DNA from: Rachicladosporium sp. CCFEE 5018
Lineage: Eukaryota; Ascomycota; Dothideomycetes; Cladosporiales; Cladosporiaceae
NCBI GenBank assembly: GCA_002077045.2
Contig: KZ111160.1
Span: 529,485 to 587,454, forward strand
DNA: 57,970 nucleotides
Reading direction: 5' to 3'
The position numbers and the translations under genes are program-made. Each line of letters starts with the position of its first letter. Positions within the stretch are counted from its first letter, which is position 1. The notes beneath the pieces were generated by a model that worked only from the letters and a program-made list of their open reading frames with translations, was not told the DNA's origin and did not search any database. This document shows positions 41,075 through 54,469 of this stretch, piece after piece.

Positions 41075-43079
41075 ATGAAGTTCTCAGTTGCAGCTGCTAC
41101 GTTGGGCCTGGCTAGTGCGGTCAATGCGCAGGGTGGCTATGGCTTGAACAGCACCAACAGCACCATCCCGACCAACAGTAGCATACCCACCAACAGCAGC
41201 TCGCCTGCACTTCCCATCGTGGACTTGGGTTATGAGCTCCACCAGGCTACCAGTTTCAACGCTACCGGACGGTACTACAACTTCCTGAATATCCGCTACG
41301 CCGCTCCCCCGATCGGCAACCTTCGCTTCAAGGCACCGCAATCACCAGCCTTCAATCGCTCGGTCGTTCAGGATGGGTCCGTAGAGCGCATCTGCCCGCA
41401 AGCTGCGCCTGCCTGGTACAGTCTGGCGACGCCTTTCATCACAAACTACCTTACGACAGGCAACACAATCTTCAACGCCTCGTTCTTCGGTAACACTACC
41501 ATTCCGGGTGTCACACCTGGCACGACAACACCTACAGCTCAAGAAGCACGAGTGCTGGGCGGGCTAGATAAGCGCGCGACTATAGATACAACCGAGGATT
41601 GCCTGTTCCTCGATGTGGTCGTTCCTCAAGAGATCTACGAGAGCCGCAACCGCGGCTATGGCGCCCCGGTACTTGTCTGGATTTACGGTGGTGGCTACAC
41701 AGCGGGCTCGAAGAGCGGTTCCGGCAATCCTGCGGGTCTGCTCGCTCGTAGTGAAGCGGACGGCAACAGGGGTGTGATCTACGTCTCCCTTAATTACAGG
41801 CTTGGCGCATTTGGCTGGCTTTCGGGACCCACATTCCAGAAGACCGGGACTGCCAACGCAGGTCTGCATGACCAGCGCTTTGCACTTGAGTGGGTGAAGG
41901 AGAACATTGCGCTCTTCGGTGGTGATCCAAACCGTGTAACTGTCTTCGGTGAGAGTGCTGGTGGCGGCTCCATCATGCATCAGATCACTGCATATGGTGG
42001 CGAGAAAGGTCCCGTGCCTTTCGCCCAGGCAGTCTTGCAGAGCCCTGGGTGGCAGCCACTCGTCTCGAACCAGCAGCAAGAGCAGACTTTGAACTACTTC
42101 CTCGGTGTCCTGAACGTATCGACCATTGAGGAGGCACGACAATTGTCTACGGAGGCGTTGCAGGCAGCAAATCGGGTGCAGATCAAGTACGCGAACTACG
42201 GCAGCTTCATATACGGACCGTCGGTCGATGGCGATTTCGTGCCACAACTTCCTGGAGAGCTCCTTCTGCACGGACAATTCGATAAGAGTGTGAGGGTCAT
42301 GGTTGGACACAACGCACAGGAGGTGAGTGATTTCAAAATAAATGAGGGAGACATTTCTGATGACAGCGCAGGGACTTCTCTTCACTCCTCCGTTCATCCA
42401 GAACAACATCGACTTTATCACGGCGATCAACACAGTCCTTCCGACGACTCGTGCGTGGCCTGATGTCACCAAGTAAGTCACGAGACCCTATTAGCCTCAC
42501 TACACATCACTAACGGTCGACCAGCTACATCTCCTCAACACTCTACCCAGCAGTCTACGATGGCTCCCAAGCCCAAGGCTACAAGGAGATCATCGCCCGT
42601 GCAGCGGCCTTCGTCTCAGAGGTACGTTGCACCCACTCTGACTCTACACATAAGTTACTAATGTCGCGGCCCTCTAGCTGATCTTTACCTGCAACACCTT
42701 CTACCTTGACAAAGCCTACAACAACATGACTTACGCCTACTTCTTCACCGTACCACCGGCGCTCCACGGGTTCGACATCCCGTACACGTACTACAACGGG
42801 CCGAACCCTTCGGTTTACAGTGCGACTGTTGCGCTGGCACTGCAGGAGTACATTACAAGCTTTGCTGAGGTACATATCACCACAAACTGGATTTATGTGG
42901 GGCGAAGTAGCTGACATGACATGCAGACTGGCAACCCGAACGATAATGGCGTGCCGTACTTCAATATGTATGGTAACAACGCCACGGTGCAGACCCTCGC
43001 AATCGGTGATATTCGCGAGGCGATAGACCCGACGGCGAACGCTAGATGTGACTGGTGGCAGAAGGCTTTGTACGTCTGA
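41075..43079 (+). CDS. secreted type-B carboxylesterase/lipase (copy B)
   Basis: Exons 41075-42322, 42372-42472, 42525-42621, 42678-42869 and 42927-43079 give 596 aa. No difference from copy A was seen in any translated frame, so the domain description given there applies unchanged. The nucleophile elbow GESAGGGS and the oxyanion loop are intact. Confidence 0.92.
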
Positions 43080-43230
43080 GCAATGCGAGATTGGCGAAGT
43101 GGTAATGAGTAATGCGAGAAGGTCGAGTGGCGATGTATGCCGACCTTCACGAATATTATATAATGCAGATGTGGGCTCGCTAGCTCGCACGATGCACAGC
43201 CCTCACTCGGACTGGGATTTGTTCTCACCT

Positions 43231-46048
43231 TCACCTACTTCCATATCTGGGGCCCGCCATATACTTGGGCGCTGGTATGAACGTGTATGCCTCAGAGCCC
43301 ATGCCCACATCGGACATATCTCCTACAGCACCACCAAGACCATTGTTGAGCATATCGGCACCCACGTGATTGCCAACCGCGGAGTACGCACCAGGTATAT
43401 TCGTCGAAGACGTACCAGGACCGGTGTTCCAGTCCGCGCCAGTGAAATTCGAGATGTCGAAGTCCTCCAAATCTAGCTGACCGGTGTTGGTCTCGACGGG
43501 GAAGTACTTGTCCCACTCGTTCTGTACACAACATTAGCACCGGATTCATACAGTAGGAGTGCCAGCAACACAAGCTTACCCAGTCAATGTCTTCCATCGA
43601 AATCTCACCTAAGCCACCAGCACCATTATTGATGCTTCCCTGCCGACTCGACGGACCCTGCGAATCTGACGTAGGCGTCCGATCAAGCGTCGCTGGTGGC
43701 GGCGGACTTGCCATTGGGAATGTGAACTGTGCGGTGGGTACAACGGGGACTGAGGCTTGTGCCTGTGAGTAGATATCATTGAACGATTGCTGTTGCTGTC
43801 GCGACTGCGTCTGTGCTGGCTGTGCTCGTGGTATCGGAAGTGGTTGCGCCTTGGGCACTGGTAGATGCTGGAGTGGTTTGGGCTGAGCCGATTCTTCGGG
43901 TATCTCTCGTAGACCTGACTTGTTGCCCATCGACGTGATGCGGGCTTCGAGCTGCGTCGTCGATCGTATTCGCCGCATTTGAGAATAAATCTCAAGCCTA
44001 TCTCGCAAGTCTGTAATGACTAGCTCGGCTTTCTGCTTCGGTGAGAGATGCGAAGGAATGTCGAAGATATAGTCCAGACATCGCCATATCTTTGCTGCGT
44101 CTTTCCGCATCGGGTAGGCGTAGACTTCGACCATTAGTAGCAGCGCTGAGTGATACTGGTTGAACGCGCCTTTGTACCAGACCCATGCTGTGAGATTGTG
44201 ATCGGTCTCCATTGCTATGGCATTCTCCATCTGCGACAGTCCTGATTGAATGAGAACTTGACGCAAGCGATCAGGCATACGAGTCGTTGTGCTGAAGAGA
44301 TACCGATGCAGAATCGTAATGATCATGCCGTTTACTCCTAGCGCCATCACATGCTTCGCAAAAATGTGCACCGGGATTTCGTCGTTGAGCATCGGATAGT
44401 ATGTAGACTCCAACATGTTGCGGAACTTTTGCACGCGAACCAATATGCTAGTAAGCGATTTCTTTTTTCTGTCCAAAGCGATGATGTCGAACCACACTTG
44501 CCGCCGCATCTCGACACACTCCGTCCGTATGCGGAACAGCGTATTGTCAGTCCAGTGTGTTTTGTCCTTAAGTGGCTCGGAGGCATTGATCAGATCGTCG
44601 TCGTTGACATTGAGCGGAAACTTGGTGTCGTAGTCATCAATTCTGATCTGTGGTCTTGGACCCGTAGCTTCGCACGTCCGTTGATCAAGAAAGCATAGCT
44701 GATGCCATATCAAACGTCGTATGTGAACTTCTATGGGTGTCATATTATAGTGACTGCCATCGCGATGCAAGCCCATGCACTCTCCCAATCGTATAGCAGT
44801 TCCCACGAGTGCCGAATGTGCTCTCGAGACCTCAGCCCGTACAAGTGGAATAAGATATGATACGAAGGCTTGCATGGTGTCGATCTTCGTCGTCCGAAGG
44901 AAATTAGCCTTGCTCAATGCCATCTCGGTTCCAGATCTCAGACTGTCAATCAATGCAGCCTTGGATGTCCCAAACTGGGAAAGCACCCGCTCGTTCGTCA
45001 AGCTCACCGCAGAAGAGAACATCGTCGCAAAGATGACCGCCTGCAACGAAGGCAATGGCTCCGTTCCCGCTCTGATAGACTCCCAGAATAAAGCATACTG
45101 CGCCTCTAAGCTCGGCCGGTGTGCAATCTTCGCCACAGGATGAACCGCATACCAGTACTGCGCCATCAGTGCATCAGCCGCCACGATTGAGGGCAAATAC
45201 TCCAGCAAGCTTGTCGTCGAGTTCGTCCCCGGGAAGAACAGACTTGATGCAGGGGCGATGTAGTCCGGCCCCGGCCCAATGTATGACTTCGGCGAAGCCT
45301 GCAGCTTGATACGACTACCCGATGGCGGTTCTAGACTAGGCACGTCCCGATGATCGACTTGCAGTGGTGAGCGTCCCCATCTCGACTTGCCAGTCCTCAC
45401 GTCTTCCAACGTGTCGTTCAGCTCATCCATAAGCTTCGGTCGAACCCAGCCTCCAATGCGGTCAGTAATGCGCATCTTGCCCATCTGTACGCCAAGATCC
45501 ATCATCTCGTCGTCGGCGTTATCTTCGTAGCCTGCATCTAGAGCGGCAAGTGGGCTAGGCTCGAGCGCCACTTCGTCCTCTTCTGAAGGCAGATCATCGT
45601 CGCCTTCTACTGGATGAGTCTCCGTACTCTCTGAGGCCGCAACACTCGAGCCACCGAGATGCGGTCGTACGGTTTGGCTGGCAACTTCACGTTCCAGGCC
45701 CTTTTCGAGCGCACCCATGCGCTCCTTCATCTCCGCGAGCTTCAGCTGGCTTTGGGAGTCTAGAGATGGGGCGAGGTAGAGGCAGTCGCGCTTGAAGCGC
45801 GTGCAGTTCGTACATGGCGCGAGCTTGTCGCATTTCAGCTTTCGACGCCGGCACTCGAGACATGATGTGATAATGCGGTTTCGTCGCCGAATGCGAGAGA
45901 TACCTGGGCCTTGGCGGGCGGTGTCCGGGGGAGATGTCGAAACGGCGTCGCGGAAGGCACTGAGATTGGTCGTAGCTGCTTTCGGGCTCTCTTGATCGGT
46001 CCCAGCGGCAGATGCCGTGGGCTGATAGAGCCACGAGTCTGCCATCAC
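43231..46048 (-). CDS. Zn2Cys6 transcription factor (copy B)
   Basis: Exons 43580-46048 and 43231-43521 (919 aa). Identical in translation to copy A, including the six zinc-cluster cysteines and the 58-nt intron. Total identity over a 2.8-kb gene contrasts with the diverged genes further along the same block. Confidence 0.93.
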
Positions 46049-46529
46049 GGATGGAGGACCGAAGATACAATCGTTACGGCCGGATGGCAGCGTGGCGTAG
46101 GGCTGATGATAGTAAGATGACTACTGCATGCAACAAGGACTCGCAACAGATCGTGCCATCCAGATTATTAGCTAGCATGGTATCGAATCGTTGAGGACAT
46201 CGCTTCGACGTATCAGGCAGCCATTTAGTGCACCGTGTCGGACTCGCGAGGGATCGATCCGGTAGATCGTAGACATCATTTGATAGCAAGTCCAGACTTC
46301 ATCCTGGAGCTGACTCAGCACTAGCGAGGAACGTACAATTACCTGATCCAACGGAGAAGGTCGCTGGGACCATAGCATCGTATTGTACAGGTGGATTGCT
46401 CACTACTTTACACACTTACTATGTACAGAAGTCACATCATGCCATGCTCTATGGTATACCCAACCTAGTGAACGCTCATGTTCACCTCCTGCGCTAAAAT
46501 GCAGTTAAACATACGATCGTCTGTGCAAC
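46049..46529. promoter_or_regulatory. promoter of the Zn2Cys6 gene and HRD1 3' region (copy B)
   Basis: Same sequence and role as 28592-29072. Confidence 0.4.
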
Positions 46530-48893
46530 CTAAGCCTCCGAATCTTTGACCTCTTCCACTTCCACAGCCCTTCCTTTTCCTTTGTCAGGTCTGGGCTCCG
46601 GGGCGGACCGGTCTTCGGCGGCTGAAGCGTCCTTCGACGCCGGAGTGGAGGTATCGGGGACGGTGGGCGCGACCTCGTTGAAAGACCAGTCGCCGCTTGC
46701 CCAGGGATTTCCCGATTGAGCAGATGGCGCTTCTGCAGACGGCTGCGAGGTCGACGGAATGACTGCGGGAGTCAATGTGGCTTCAGATGCAGAAGCAGGC
46801 GTGCCAAGCTGTGTCGTAGATGGCACGAATAGTGGCGAGCCTTGATCGTCAGTCGGACCCAGGTTCGGGACAGCTAAAGGTCCGGCTGCGTCACCTGAAG
46901 GCGCACTAGTTGCCGCATCCTGTGCGACAGTCGGCGTTGGCGCTAGGGCACCGAATGGAGTGACACCGACGGGTGTTGCCGAAGGCATCCCACTCACAGG
47001 CAATCCGCCCATCGAGGACAACGTTCCAGTCCTCTGCAACGGCATCACTGTCCACCCAGCGGGTACTACCATGCCCTCGGGAAGTCCCTCGTGGCGAGCA
47101 CCCATCTGCCTTCCACTGCCTCCTTGTAATGTTTCCTGCCCAGCAGGCATCTGAGGCGTCATGCCCGGTGTGAACAAGCTTGCCGGAACGCGCAGAGTCC
47201 TCAACCTAATCAGCTCTGCTTCCATTGCCCGCAAGGTAGCTAGCTGCGCGACGTCGATCTGCAAGTTCTGTGCTTCGCCCATGATGCGCTGTTCAATCTG
47301 CTGTAGATGGACGTGCATCGGTACAGGAGCACGGAGCCCCGTCAGTGGGCGAGTGATAGCAGTATCTGCGGCATATGGCACCCCAAGACCGAGATGATTT
47401 GGTCCATCGTTCGCATTTGCCGGTGCAGCTGCGTTCGCCTGGCCTTGAGGATTCCGCCATTGATTCACAAGATCGTTGATCTGCGCAGGTGCACCGTTCG
47501 CGAACCCGATGCGTACGGGACCGAGGTTGAAAAAGCGTGCTCGTACTTGAGGAGCATTCGGAGGCTGTCCTGGCTGCTGACCTGGCGCGGCTGCGTTCGC
47601 ACCTGCTACAGCACCTACTTGGCCTCGCGCCCCCGCAGGAGTAGGCGGGACGACAGGTCTTCTGCATGTCGGACATACTTGTTGCCGCTCGAGCCATGCC
47701 TTGAGACACCGCAAATGAAGTATGTGACCGCAAGGCAGCTTCTTGGCGCGGATGCCTTCGTCACGCCGCGCAGTTGGCGGCGTGGGCGCGGCTGGCTGGC
47801 CAGGAAGTTGTGCTGCTGGATTAGCTGCTGGCTGCTCCCAAGCGATCATGTCCTCGCGACAAACGATACATGCGTCTCCTCTGATCTCCTCCGTCGTTGC
47901 ATCCGGATATCGCGTGTTCATCTCGCTGGCAGCTTTCCGGTAGGCTATGTAGTCGTTGATCCTCTTACTGAACGATGCAAAGGTCATGTAGACGTCGCGC
48001 ATGATATGCATCGGCAGACCGTTGAATGTTACGCTGACAGCGAAGAAAGCGATGTAGATGACCAGCTTGAGAAAGTCCGTGATCACCTCCAGCACGAACA
48101 GATATCGCCTCTTGTCCTCCCAACCTGGAGTGTCCACCTCGTTCTCGTCCACTTCTATCGGTTCTTCGTCAACCGCAGAAGCTGGGGCAGGTCGTCCCTC
48201 CGCCGTCTCATTCTGTCGCGCTGCTGCCCTCTCAACCCTGATCTCCATCTTCCTCTCCTCAATCGCCTGCTTCACCTGTGCCTTCACCACTCCAATCTCG
48301 AAGACCGCCAACGCGTACCTCAGTAACGTGAACATCGCAAAGATGAGTTGTATTGCGAATTCGAAAGTGAAGATGACCATCATGCCTGGCCTGGGATCTG
48401 CCAATACAGTACTCGCGCAATACCATCCCATTCCGCCGTTGAACAGCACGCTAACGACCAGACTGCTCGCCAATCTTGCATGAAACAACCTCGGATTCTG
48501 AGGGGGCTGCTGCTCGAGCACATCCACCCTCCCCTCGCCAATCCATCCCCATACCTTCCCTGCCAACAGCAGCACGAACAGCACCAGTAGCCAGCCTCCT
48601 ACGTCTTCTCTAAAACTCGGCATCGCCAGCAGCGTATCCAGTACTGCATACCACGCTTTCTCGCTGAGCTGCTCGATCTCGATCGGTCGAAGGGGTCCAT
48701 AGAGCAGGCGTTGCAAGGCATAGAGGAAGCCGGAGGCCAAAACTAGCATGAGATTCGTGAGGATCAAAAGGCAAGCATTGGATTGAGAGAGGTAGACCGT
48801 CGCGCTATAGAAGTTGGGCCGTTGGTGGAAGGCCTTGAGGAGGCATGCCGCCGCAAGGGCCGTGGACGCGCTGGCGTAGAGCCGGAGGCGCAT
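46530..48893 (-). CDS. HRD1: ERAD E3 ubiquitin ligase Hrd1/synoviolin (copy B)
   Basis: 787 aa, intact. The transition from identity to divergence falls inside this gene: its 3' part (46530 to about 47522) matches copy A, and its 5' part carries substitutions, of which five change the protein (T46, V51, V near 219, A near 321, G near 427). All RING-H2 ligands and membrane segments are kept, so both copies should be functional. Confidence 0.94.
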   Translation of the reverse strand: MRLRLYASASTALAAACLLKAFHQRPNFYSATVYLSQSNACLLILTNLMLVLASGFLYALQRLLYGPLRPIEIEQLSEKAWYAVLDTLLAMPSFREDVGGWLLVLFVLLLAGKVWGWIGEGRVDVLEQQPPQNPRLFHARLASSLVVSVLFNGGMGWYCASTVLADPRPGMMVIFTFEFAIQLIFAMFTLLRYALAVFEIGVVKAQVKQAIEERKMEIRVERAAARQNETAEGRPAPASAVDEEPIEVDENEVDTPGWEDKRRYLFVLEVITDFLKLVIYIAFFAVSVTFNGLPMHIMRDVYMTFASFSKRINDYIAYRKAASEMNTRYPDATTEEIRGDACIVCREDMIAWEQPAANPAAQLPGQPAAPTPPTARRDEGIRAKKLPCGHILHLRCLKAWLERQQVCPTCRRPVVPPTPAGARGQVGAVAGANAAAPGQQPGQPPNAPQVRARFFNLGPVRIGFANGAPAQINDLVNQWRNPQGQANAAAPANANDGPNHLGLGVPYAADTAITRPLTGLRAPVPMHVHLQQIEQRIMGEAQNLQIDVAQLATLRAMEAELIRLRTLRVPASLFTPGMTPQMPAGQETLQGGSGRQMGARHEGLPEGMVVPAGWTVMPLQRTGTLSSMGGLPVSGMPSATPVGVTPFGALAPTPTVAQDAATSAPSGDAAGPLAVPNLGPTDDQGSPLFVPSTTQLGTPASASEATLTPAVIPSTSQPSAEAPSAQSGNPWASGDWSFNEVAPTVPDTSTPASKDASAAEDRSAPEPRPDKGKGRAVEVEEVKDSEA

Positions 48894-49960
48894 GCTGGGC
48901 GGCGATGATGGGAGCTATGGGTGAGAAGTGCTAGATAATTGCAAAAGGTGTAGCCATGTTGCGACAGTCAGTCAAGACGTCGTTGCTGTTTGCTGCTGTT
49001 GTTCGCACCTTCACATGTCAGAGGACACCTGGGCTGAGAGCTGCACTCGGCACGTCACCGAGCCGGGGTTCCGGTCAGCTTACATAAGGCATCCGAAGTT
49101 GAGCGAAATCACGTGTTAAAATGCACCAAGGACCCAACACCCTCTTTGATCTTGGACGAGCACTGTCGTAGAATCGCGGTTCAACTACACACGTCGTACT
49201 GACAGCTACAGGGAAGTTTCGGCAGTATACTCCCAGGACTTCCCAAACCATGAGTTGCCCAAAGCGTAACATGGTCAACATGATGGTCATCTCCATTCCA
49301 AAATTGGACGTCAGCCTGTAGCAACAGCACGATCACGAACTTTAATGCCACAGGCTGAAGACACCATAGTCGCAGGAGTGTCATATAAGCGCATCTCGCA
49401 CATAGGTAGGTCGACTGCCTGCTCATCTCCTCTGCTACCTTTCCTTGCTTGGTGACATGCCTTCGTTCTCTCCCGGTCTGACGATCTGACCAATTCTGCA
49501 CCCTCCGCGACTCGAGATCGGTGGGAGTTTGATGTTTCAATATCGCCACGATCAGAACGTACTGCCTCTTCAGGGCGTGTTCGGGCCTCGAAACGCTGCG
49601 ATATCCACAGCTGCGTGTATCGATCATCGCGCTTCTGCATTTGCGAGAGACCGAAGTCGATCGCTTGCGAACGGAGAAGGCCAGCAATGCCTCTCCGCGA
49701 AACGTCAAGTCCGACTCCACTGTCACAGCCAATGTGATACGAGCGAAAGCGACATGGAACACGACTGGAGAAGAATGACCTTGAGAGCTGACAACGATGT
49801 CCCAAATGAACGCCAATTCGCATACCAACTGTATCAATAGCCTAAACTAGAGTTCCAAAAGTCCCAAGAACGCACAAGTCAACGACGCAAACCCAAACCC
49901 GAACGCATCTCTCCGTACCAAAAGAGAGTCCAATCTTGTTTCAACTGCTCATGCATGAGC
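48894..49960. other. 1.07-kb stretch upstream of HRD1 (copy B)
   Basis: Counterpart of 31437-32502, with substitutions spread evenly. The overlapping open frames persist but show no sign of protein-level constraint. Confidence 0.4.
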
Positions 49961-51245
49961 TCAAACCATCACCGCCACTCCTCCGAGAAGCACCATCGCC
50001 AACAGCCCTCCATCAACTCCGATGAGCTGAGCAGCTCCGGTGGCAGTGGGGTTGGCGGGAGTGTACTTGCTGGGGCTGGGTGACTGGGTGATGGAAGGGA
50101 TGGTGACGTGGGTAGTCGAGGTGGTGCTTGTCCAGACCGTCGACGTCGAGCGGGAAGTGGGGCAAGGGGTGGTGGTGTTTGTCAGTGGTGGCAGTGGAGG
50201 GGTGACGAAGCTGCACCAGGTTGTGGACTTCGAGATCGTCGAGGGAGCGGCCGACCTGGTGATGAAAGTGTACGTCTCGGTTGGGTAGTACACCGTAGGC
50301 CAGGTCTTGGTAGACCAGATCGGAAGAGAGGTGGAGGTGCTGCACTTGCTCGAGGACTTAATCGTTGTGGAGACCGAAGGAGGCACGTACCAGGTCATCG
50401 TCGTGCTCGGGGTGGAAGCCTTGCTCGATGTTGTGCATGGTGTCGTGGTCTTGCTCTTGCTTGAGGTCGTGACCGGAGGAGGAACGTACCAGGTCGAGGT
50501 CGAGTAAGTAGTGGAAGACTTGCTCGAGGTCGCGCAGGGTGTCGTGCTCTTCTTCGAAGTTGTGACCGGGGGAGGAGTGACGTACCAGGTGGAGGTCGTG
50601 CAAGGCGTGGTGGTCTTCGACTTGGTCGACGTGGTCTTGCTCGACGTGGTGCACGGAGTTGTGGTCTTCGACGTCGAGGTCGATGTGGTGCGCGGGGTTG
50701 TAAGCTTCGTCGAGGTGGTCTTAGTCGAGGTGGTACATGGTGTCGTGGTCTTGCTCGAAGTCGTGCAAGGGGTGGTAGCCTTGCTCGACTTGGAGGTCGA
50801 AGACGTGGTCTTGTAGGAGGAGGTACATGGAGAAGTGGTGGATGGCGACGAAGTTGACTTGTTGGCCGTCTTCGTCGTCGTCGTGGTTGAGGTGGTTGTG
50901 GAAGTCGTGGTGCTTGTCTTGGTGGACGTCTTCGGGCAGGGAGCGGTCGTGCAGGCGGGCGAAACCTATTCGCAGTCCTCGTCGCAATCGTCGGAGAAGT
51001 TGAAGTCGAGGCTGCCGTTGACGTCGAAGTCGACCCAACCGGAGATGTCGTCTTGCTGAGTGGCGGATCGGGCGGCGACAAGCTCCTGTCCGGCTTGAGG
51101 ATCGTTCGCTGTTGGGGACGCGGAGACTGCAAGAAGGCTGATCAGCTCTCGAACGAATAATCAGTGCTTGTGCTCACGTACCTGGAGCTGTACTCATGAG
51201 AGTGAGCAGCGTGCCGCCGGTGAGAGCGAACATGAGGGACTTCAT
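49961..51245 (-). CDS. mucin-like GPI-anchored surface protein (copy B)
   Basis: Exons 51182-51245, 51023-51126 and 49961-50965, at the same positions as in copy A, give 390 aa. The in-frame TAG (50966-50968) and the 57-nt GT-AG interval that would remove it (50966-51022) are both kept. The base before the donor differs (GAC here, GAT in A) without changing Asp. The repeat region is open throughout, with replacements such as PPSVSTT for PPVSTS type units and ITQ for ATQ near the GPI signal. Retention of frame across the stop in two diverged copies argues that the downstream part is translated. Confidence 0.7.
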
Positions 51246-51962
51246 GTCGGCGGTTGAGTGGTTGTCGATCGTTAGTGTTAAGTGGTGTGTATCGCTGTTG
51301 TGAATGGATGTTGTAGAAATGTGGTAGCCAGGAAATGTTGTGGAAGCTGACTGGAGAGTAGAAGAGAAGAGGAAAAGAATGAGATCAGAAGAGCTGTTTT
51401 GATGGCTGTGGTTAAAGGCGAGGAAGTCACTCTCTCGAGGGCCGTGACAACAACCAAGTGGTCTTTCACGCTGCACCTGTCATGCCGTAAACATACGAGA
51501 GCTGTCCATGAGCGGCAGCTGCTCTCAACGTGAACAGCAAGTGGCAAGTGCTGCCACACGCAAAGCCCGTAGCGCCGTGTGTAGCAGTATTGGTATCAGA
51601 GAGACGTCGCACAATAGGCCTATGGCTAATGGAAATGCGTCCGTTCGTCGCAACCATTGACTAGATTCTCAGAGTCCAGCCTGCTCGCGATGGTATCATA
51701 ACACATTTGCCTGGGTCTCAAGTCTAGTGTGCCTTCCACAGCGCGCCTTCCTTGCGAGAAGATCGCTTCGTGACTACCGCCTCGTGACCTCCCCCCGATC
51801 GTCAACAAACATCATACCACTTCGCCGCGTCGCCTTTGTCTGATCAATCCCCCTTCGCTTCCACTCGTTTGCATAGCCGATTTTGACACAGACTCTCCCC
51901 GGATATCATCACCTGGCGACGCCGAGACACTCACTGAAACCAGCACCTCGCCACTCGTCAAG
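51246..51962. promoter_or_regulatory. 717-bp divergent promoter of two surface-protein genes (copy B)
   Basis: Same length as 33788-34504, with point differences only. It lies between the mucin-like and GPI wall-protein genes. Confidence 0.5.
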
Positions 51963-53943
51963 ATGCAGTTTGCACGTCTGGCCGCCTGCCTCGCGGCGTC
52001 TGGTCTCGTCCAAGCCCAAGTACCTGCAGAGCCTGTCCTTGGTACGTCTCGTGTCTTCTGAGCTATGCGAATACAGTGCTGACGGTCCAACAGTCCCCCA
52101 CCAGGATGTAGTCACGAGTACTTCCACCATGCCAACCGAAGTCAAGACGACCAGTGTCGTGGTGATCGACTACTTCCCAGCCATGACCACGTCCACAATC
52201 TACAGCACCAGCCAGGTAACAATCTGGAGCTGCGGGCCTGGCGTCAGCAACTGTCCGATCACGACTGTCGTGACTGTGGCATCCACTACTCTCTGTCCGG
52301 TCACCATGACATCCTCCGCAACGGTGACGATCACTGACACTTCGGCTGTCCCAGCTACGCACTCGTCGCAAGTCATCTCCAGTGGTGTGTTGCCACCAAC
52401 AAGTACTGCTGCAGTATCCGGACCAGGGGCTTCTACCACTTCCGCTGCTTCAAGTGTTGGTTCTCCGGCCGTGACTGGCTCTGCTGGCTCGAGTGTCCCA
52501 TCAGCTGGTCTTTCTTCTGGATCTGGAAGCAGTGGCAGATTGGGCGAGCCTACGTCGGTGCCCTATACATCACCACAGCCATCGTCAACAGTCGCGTCTT
52601 CCGAAGGCAATCCAGTGGGCGCGGGCACGACATCTGCAAGCGCTAGTGCGGCTCAGACTAACTTCAGCTTCTCGTATGGCGCACCAAGTGGTTCTGCCTC
52701 ATCAGCCAGCACCGGCTCGGCAGCAGTGTCGCCCACATCAACGCCAATCCAGCAATCTGGTAGTAGCTCATCATTGTCGGCTGCAGTCGTCTCGCCAGCC
52801 AGCACTGCAGCTCCCAGTGCTGGAACGTCTCCCGCCGGCACATCCTCCCCATCTCCGACATCGTCGAGCGGCGGTTCACCGCAAGCAGCCTCATATGGAG
52901 GTGTACCGGCTCCGAGTGCACAGCCCACGCCTTCGAGCGTGGCTCCCACAGGTTCAGCATCATCTTCCACATTGATTGGTGGTCCTGAGTCCGGCCCATC
53001 AAGCACTGGTGGAGGCATTCCAGCGAGCGGATCGACCGCCAGCCCACTAGCTGGATCTTCGCCTACATCTGGTCCGGTCACCACCCCAGCTTCGTCTGCT
53101 CCAGGTAGCGGCGCAGGGTTTTCGGGCTCTACTACACCCTCGAGCTCAGTAGGCAGTCCCGCGTCTGGCTCCGCAGGCAGCAGCGTGTTGTCGCCACCAG
53201 CGTATGCGCCAACAGCGGCTCCTGCGGCTCCACCGCCAACACCCTCTTCTCTGGCCGCTTCATCAGGGCCAGCTACTTCAGCAGTCGGCGGTAGCGCCAT
53301 CGCTACCTCCCCAGCCACAAACAGCGGCTCCGCAGGGGCGCCCACCGCGAGCAGCCTACTCTCTTTCTCCGGGCCTGCCTCAGAGTCGTACCCATCAGAG
53401 AGCGGCAGTGTTCCTGACTCGACAAGCCACGTTCACACCACGATCACTTCTTTTGTGACTAGCCACATCACCGTTTCCGGGTCTCAGTCGTCCGCTAGCG
53501 CCGGCAGCTCATCTTCATCGGAGACAGGCGTTTCGAACGTCAGTAATTCACTCTCTGCTCACAATATGACCACTGCTAACATATCACAGGGCGCGCCCGA
53601 TCTCTCCAGCTCTTCGAGTGGATCCGCGACTACCGCCTATCCTTCTCCAGCGGGCTACACTTACCTACCACCTACCGCAACCATCGAGACTACGACCTCG
53701 AGCATTGACGTTGCCGGAGCCGTCCCAACTTCGACCAGCTCGAGCAGCAACGTTGCTGGCGCAGCTGGCGCTACTGGTTCCGGATACCCAGGGTCCACGT
53801 ACGGGTCTTCCGGCAACGGCACCTTCAGTGCACCCTCTGCCCAGGTCTCACCCTACACGGGCGCTGCCAATGAGAAGGACATCGAATCGAAGATATTGCT
53901 TGGTCTCATCATTGCTCTGATCAGCGCGATCGTGCTACTCTGA
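51963..53943 (+). CDS. Ser/Thr/Pro-rich GPI-anchored cell-wall protein (copy B)
   Basis: Exons 51963-52041 and 52094-53943 (642 aa, seven shorter than A). The signal peptide, the four-cysteine N-terminal domain, the stem and the GPI signal match copy A with few changes (three replacements in the first 230 residues). The central S/P/A/G block at about 52,818-53,298 differs at more than 30 positions while keeping composition and frame. Six residues are missing after SSASTG and one Val near the C-terminal TSTSSSS run. A longer frame begins at 51883, but the signal peptide start is preferred because the upstream part is not open in copy A. Confidence 0.82.
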
Positions 53944-54469
53944 GCGCCCCCTCGCGCATAGCTTACTTTGCCAGGGCTACGCGTCATATGCATTGCCTGG
54001 TCTTACCAAAGTCGATTCACACCGGCATACTTACTTTCGAATGGCCCATGGCCTCCCACACTCGCTACTGTACGAACGAAGCATGTGTATGGATTGCAGG
54101 TCAGGGAATGTATGGGTAGACGAAGTGCCGGTCTGAGTATGCAGAGCTTAGTCAATGTAAAGTAAAGATCAGTATGCGATGGATTGTCTTGATGGCAGAC
54201 TGGCCCATCACCCTCTCAACTCTCCGTTGGTGAGGTCTCCGGATGCAAGGTTGCCGGCACGATGCCGCAAGAGAGGTGAGGGTGTCGCGAAGAAAGGGAG
54301 GTAATAGCTACAGCCTCATGATTGGCTGAAATGAAGGCGTCGGAACGTCACCATTGGCAGCTCTCTCGAGTCGCCTTGGCCAGGTCCAGCATTTCCTTTT
54401 CCTCTCTTGTACAACGGGCACTCCTTTCAGCACAGCTTCGCAGCTCCCGCCGCCTCTCATCCACCCACA
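53944..54469. other. 526-bp stretch between GPI wall-protein gene and the 190-aa gene (copy B)
   Basis: Counterpart of 36507-37032, with scattered substitutions. Confidence 0.4.
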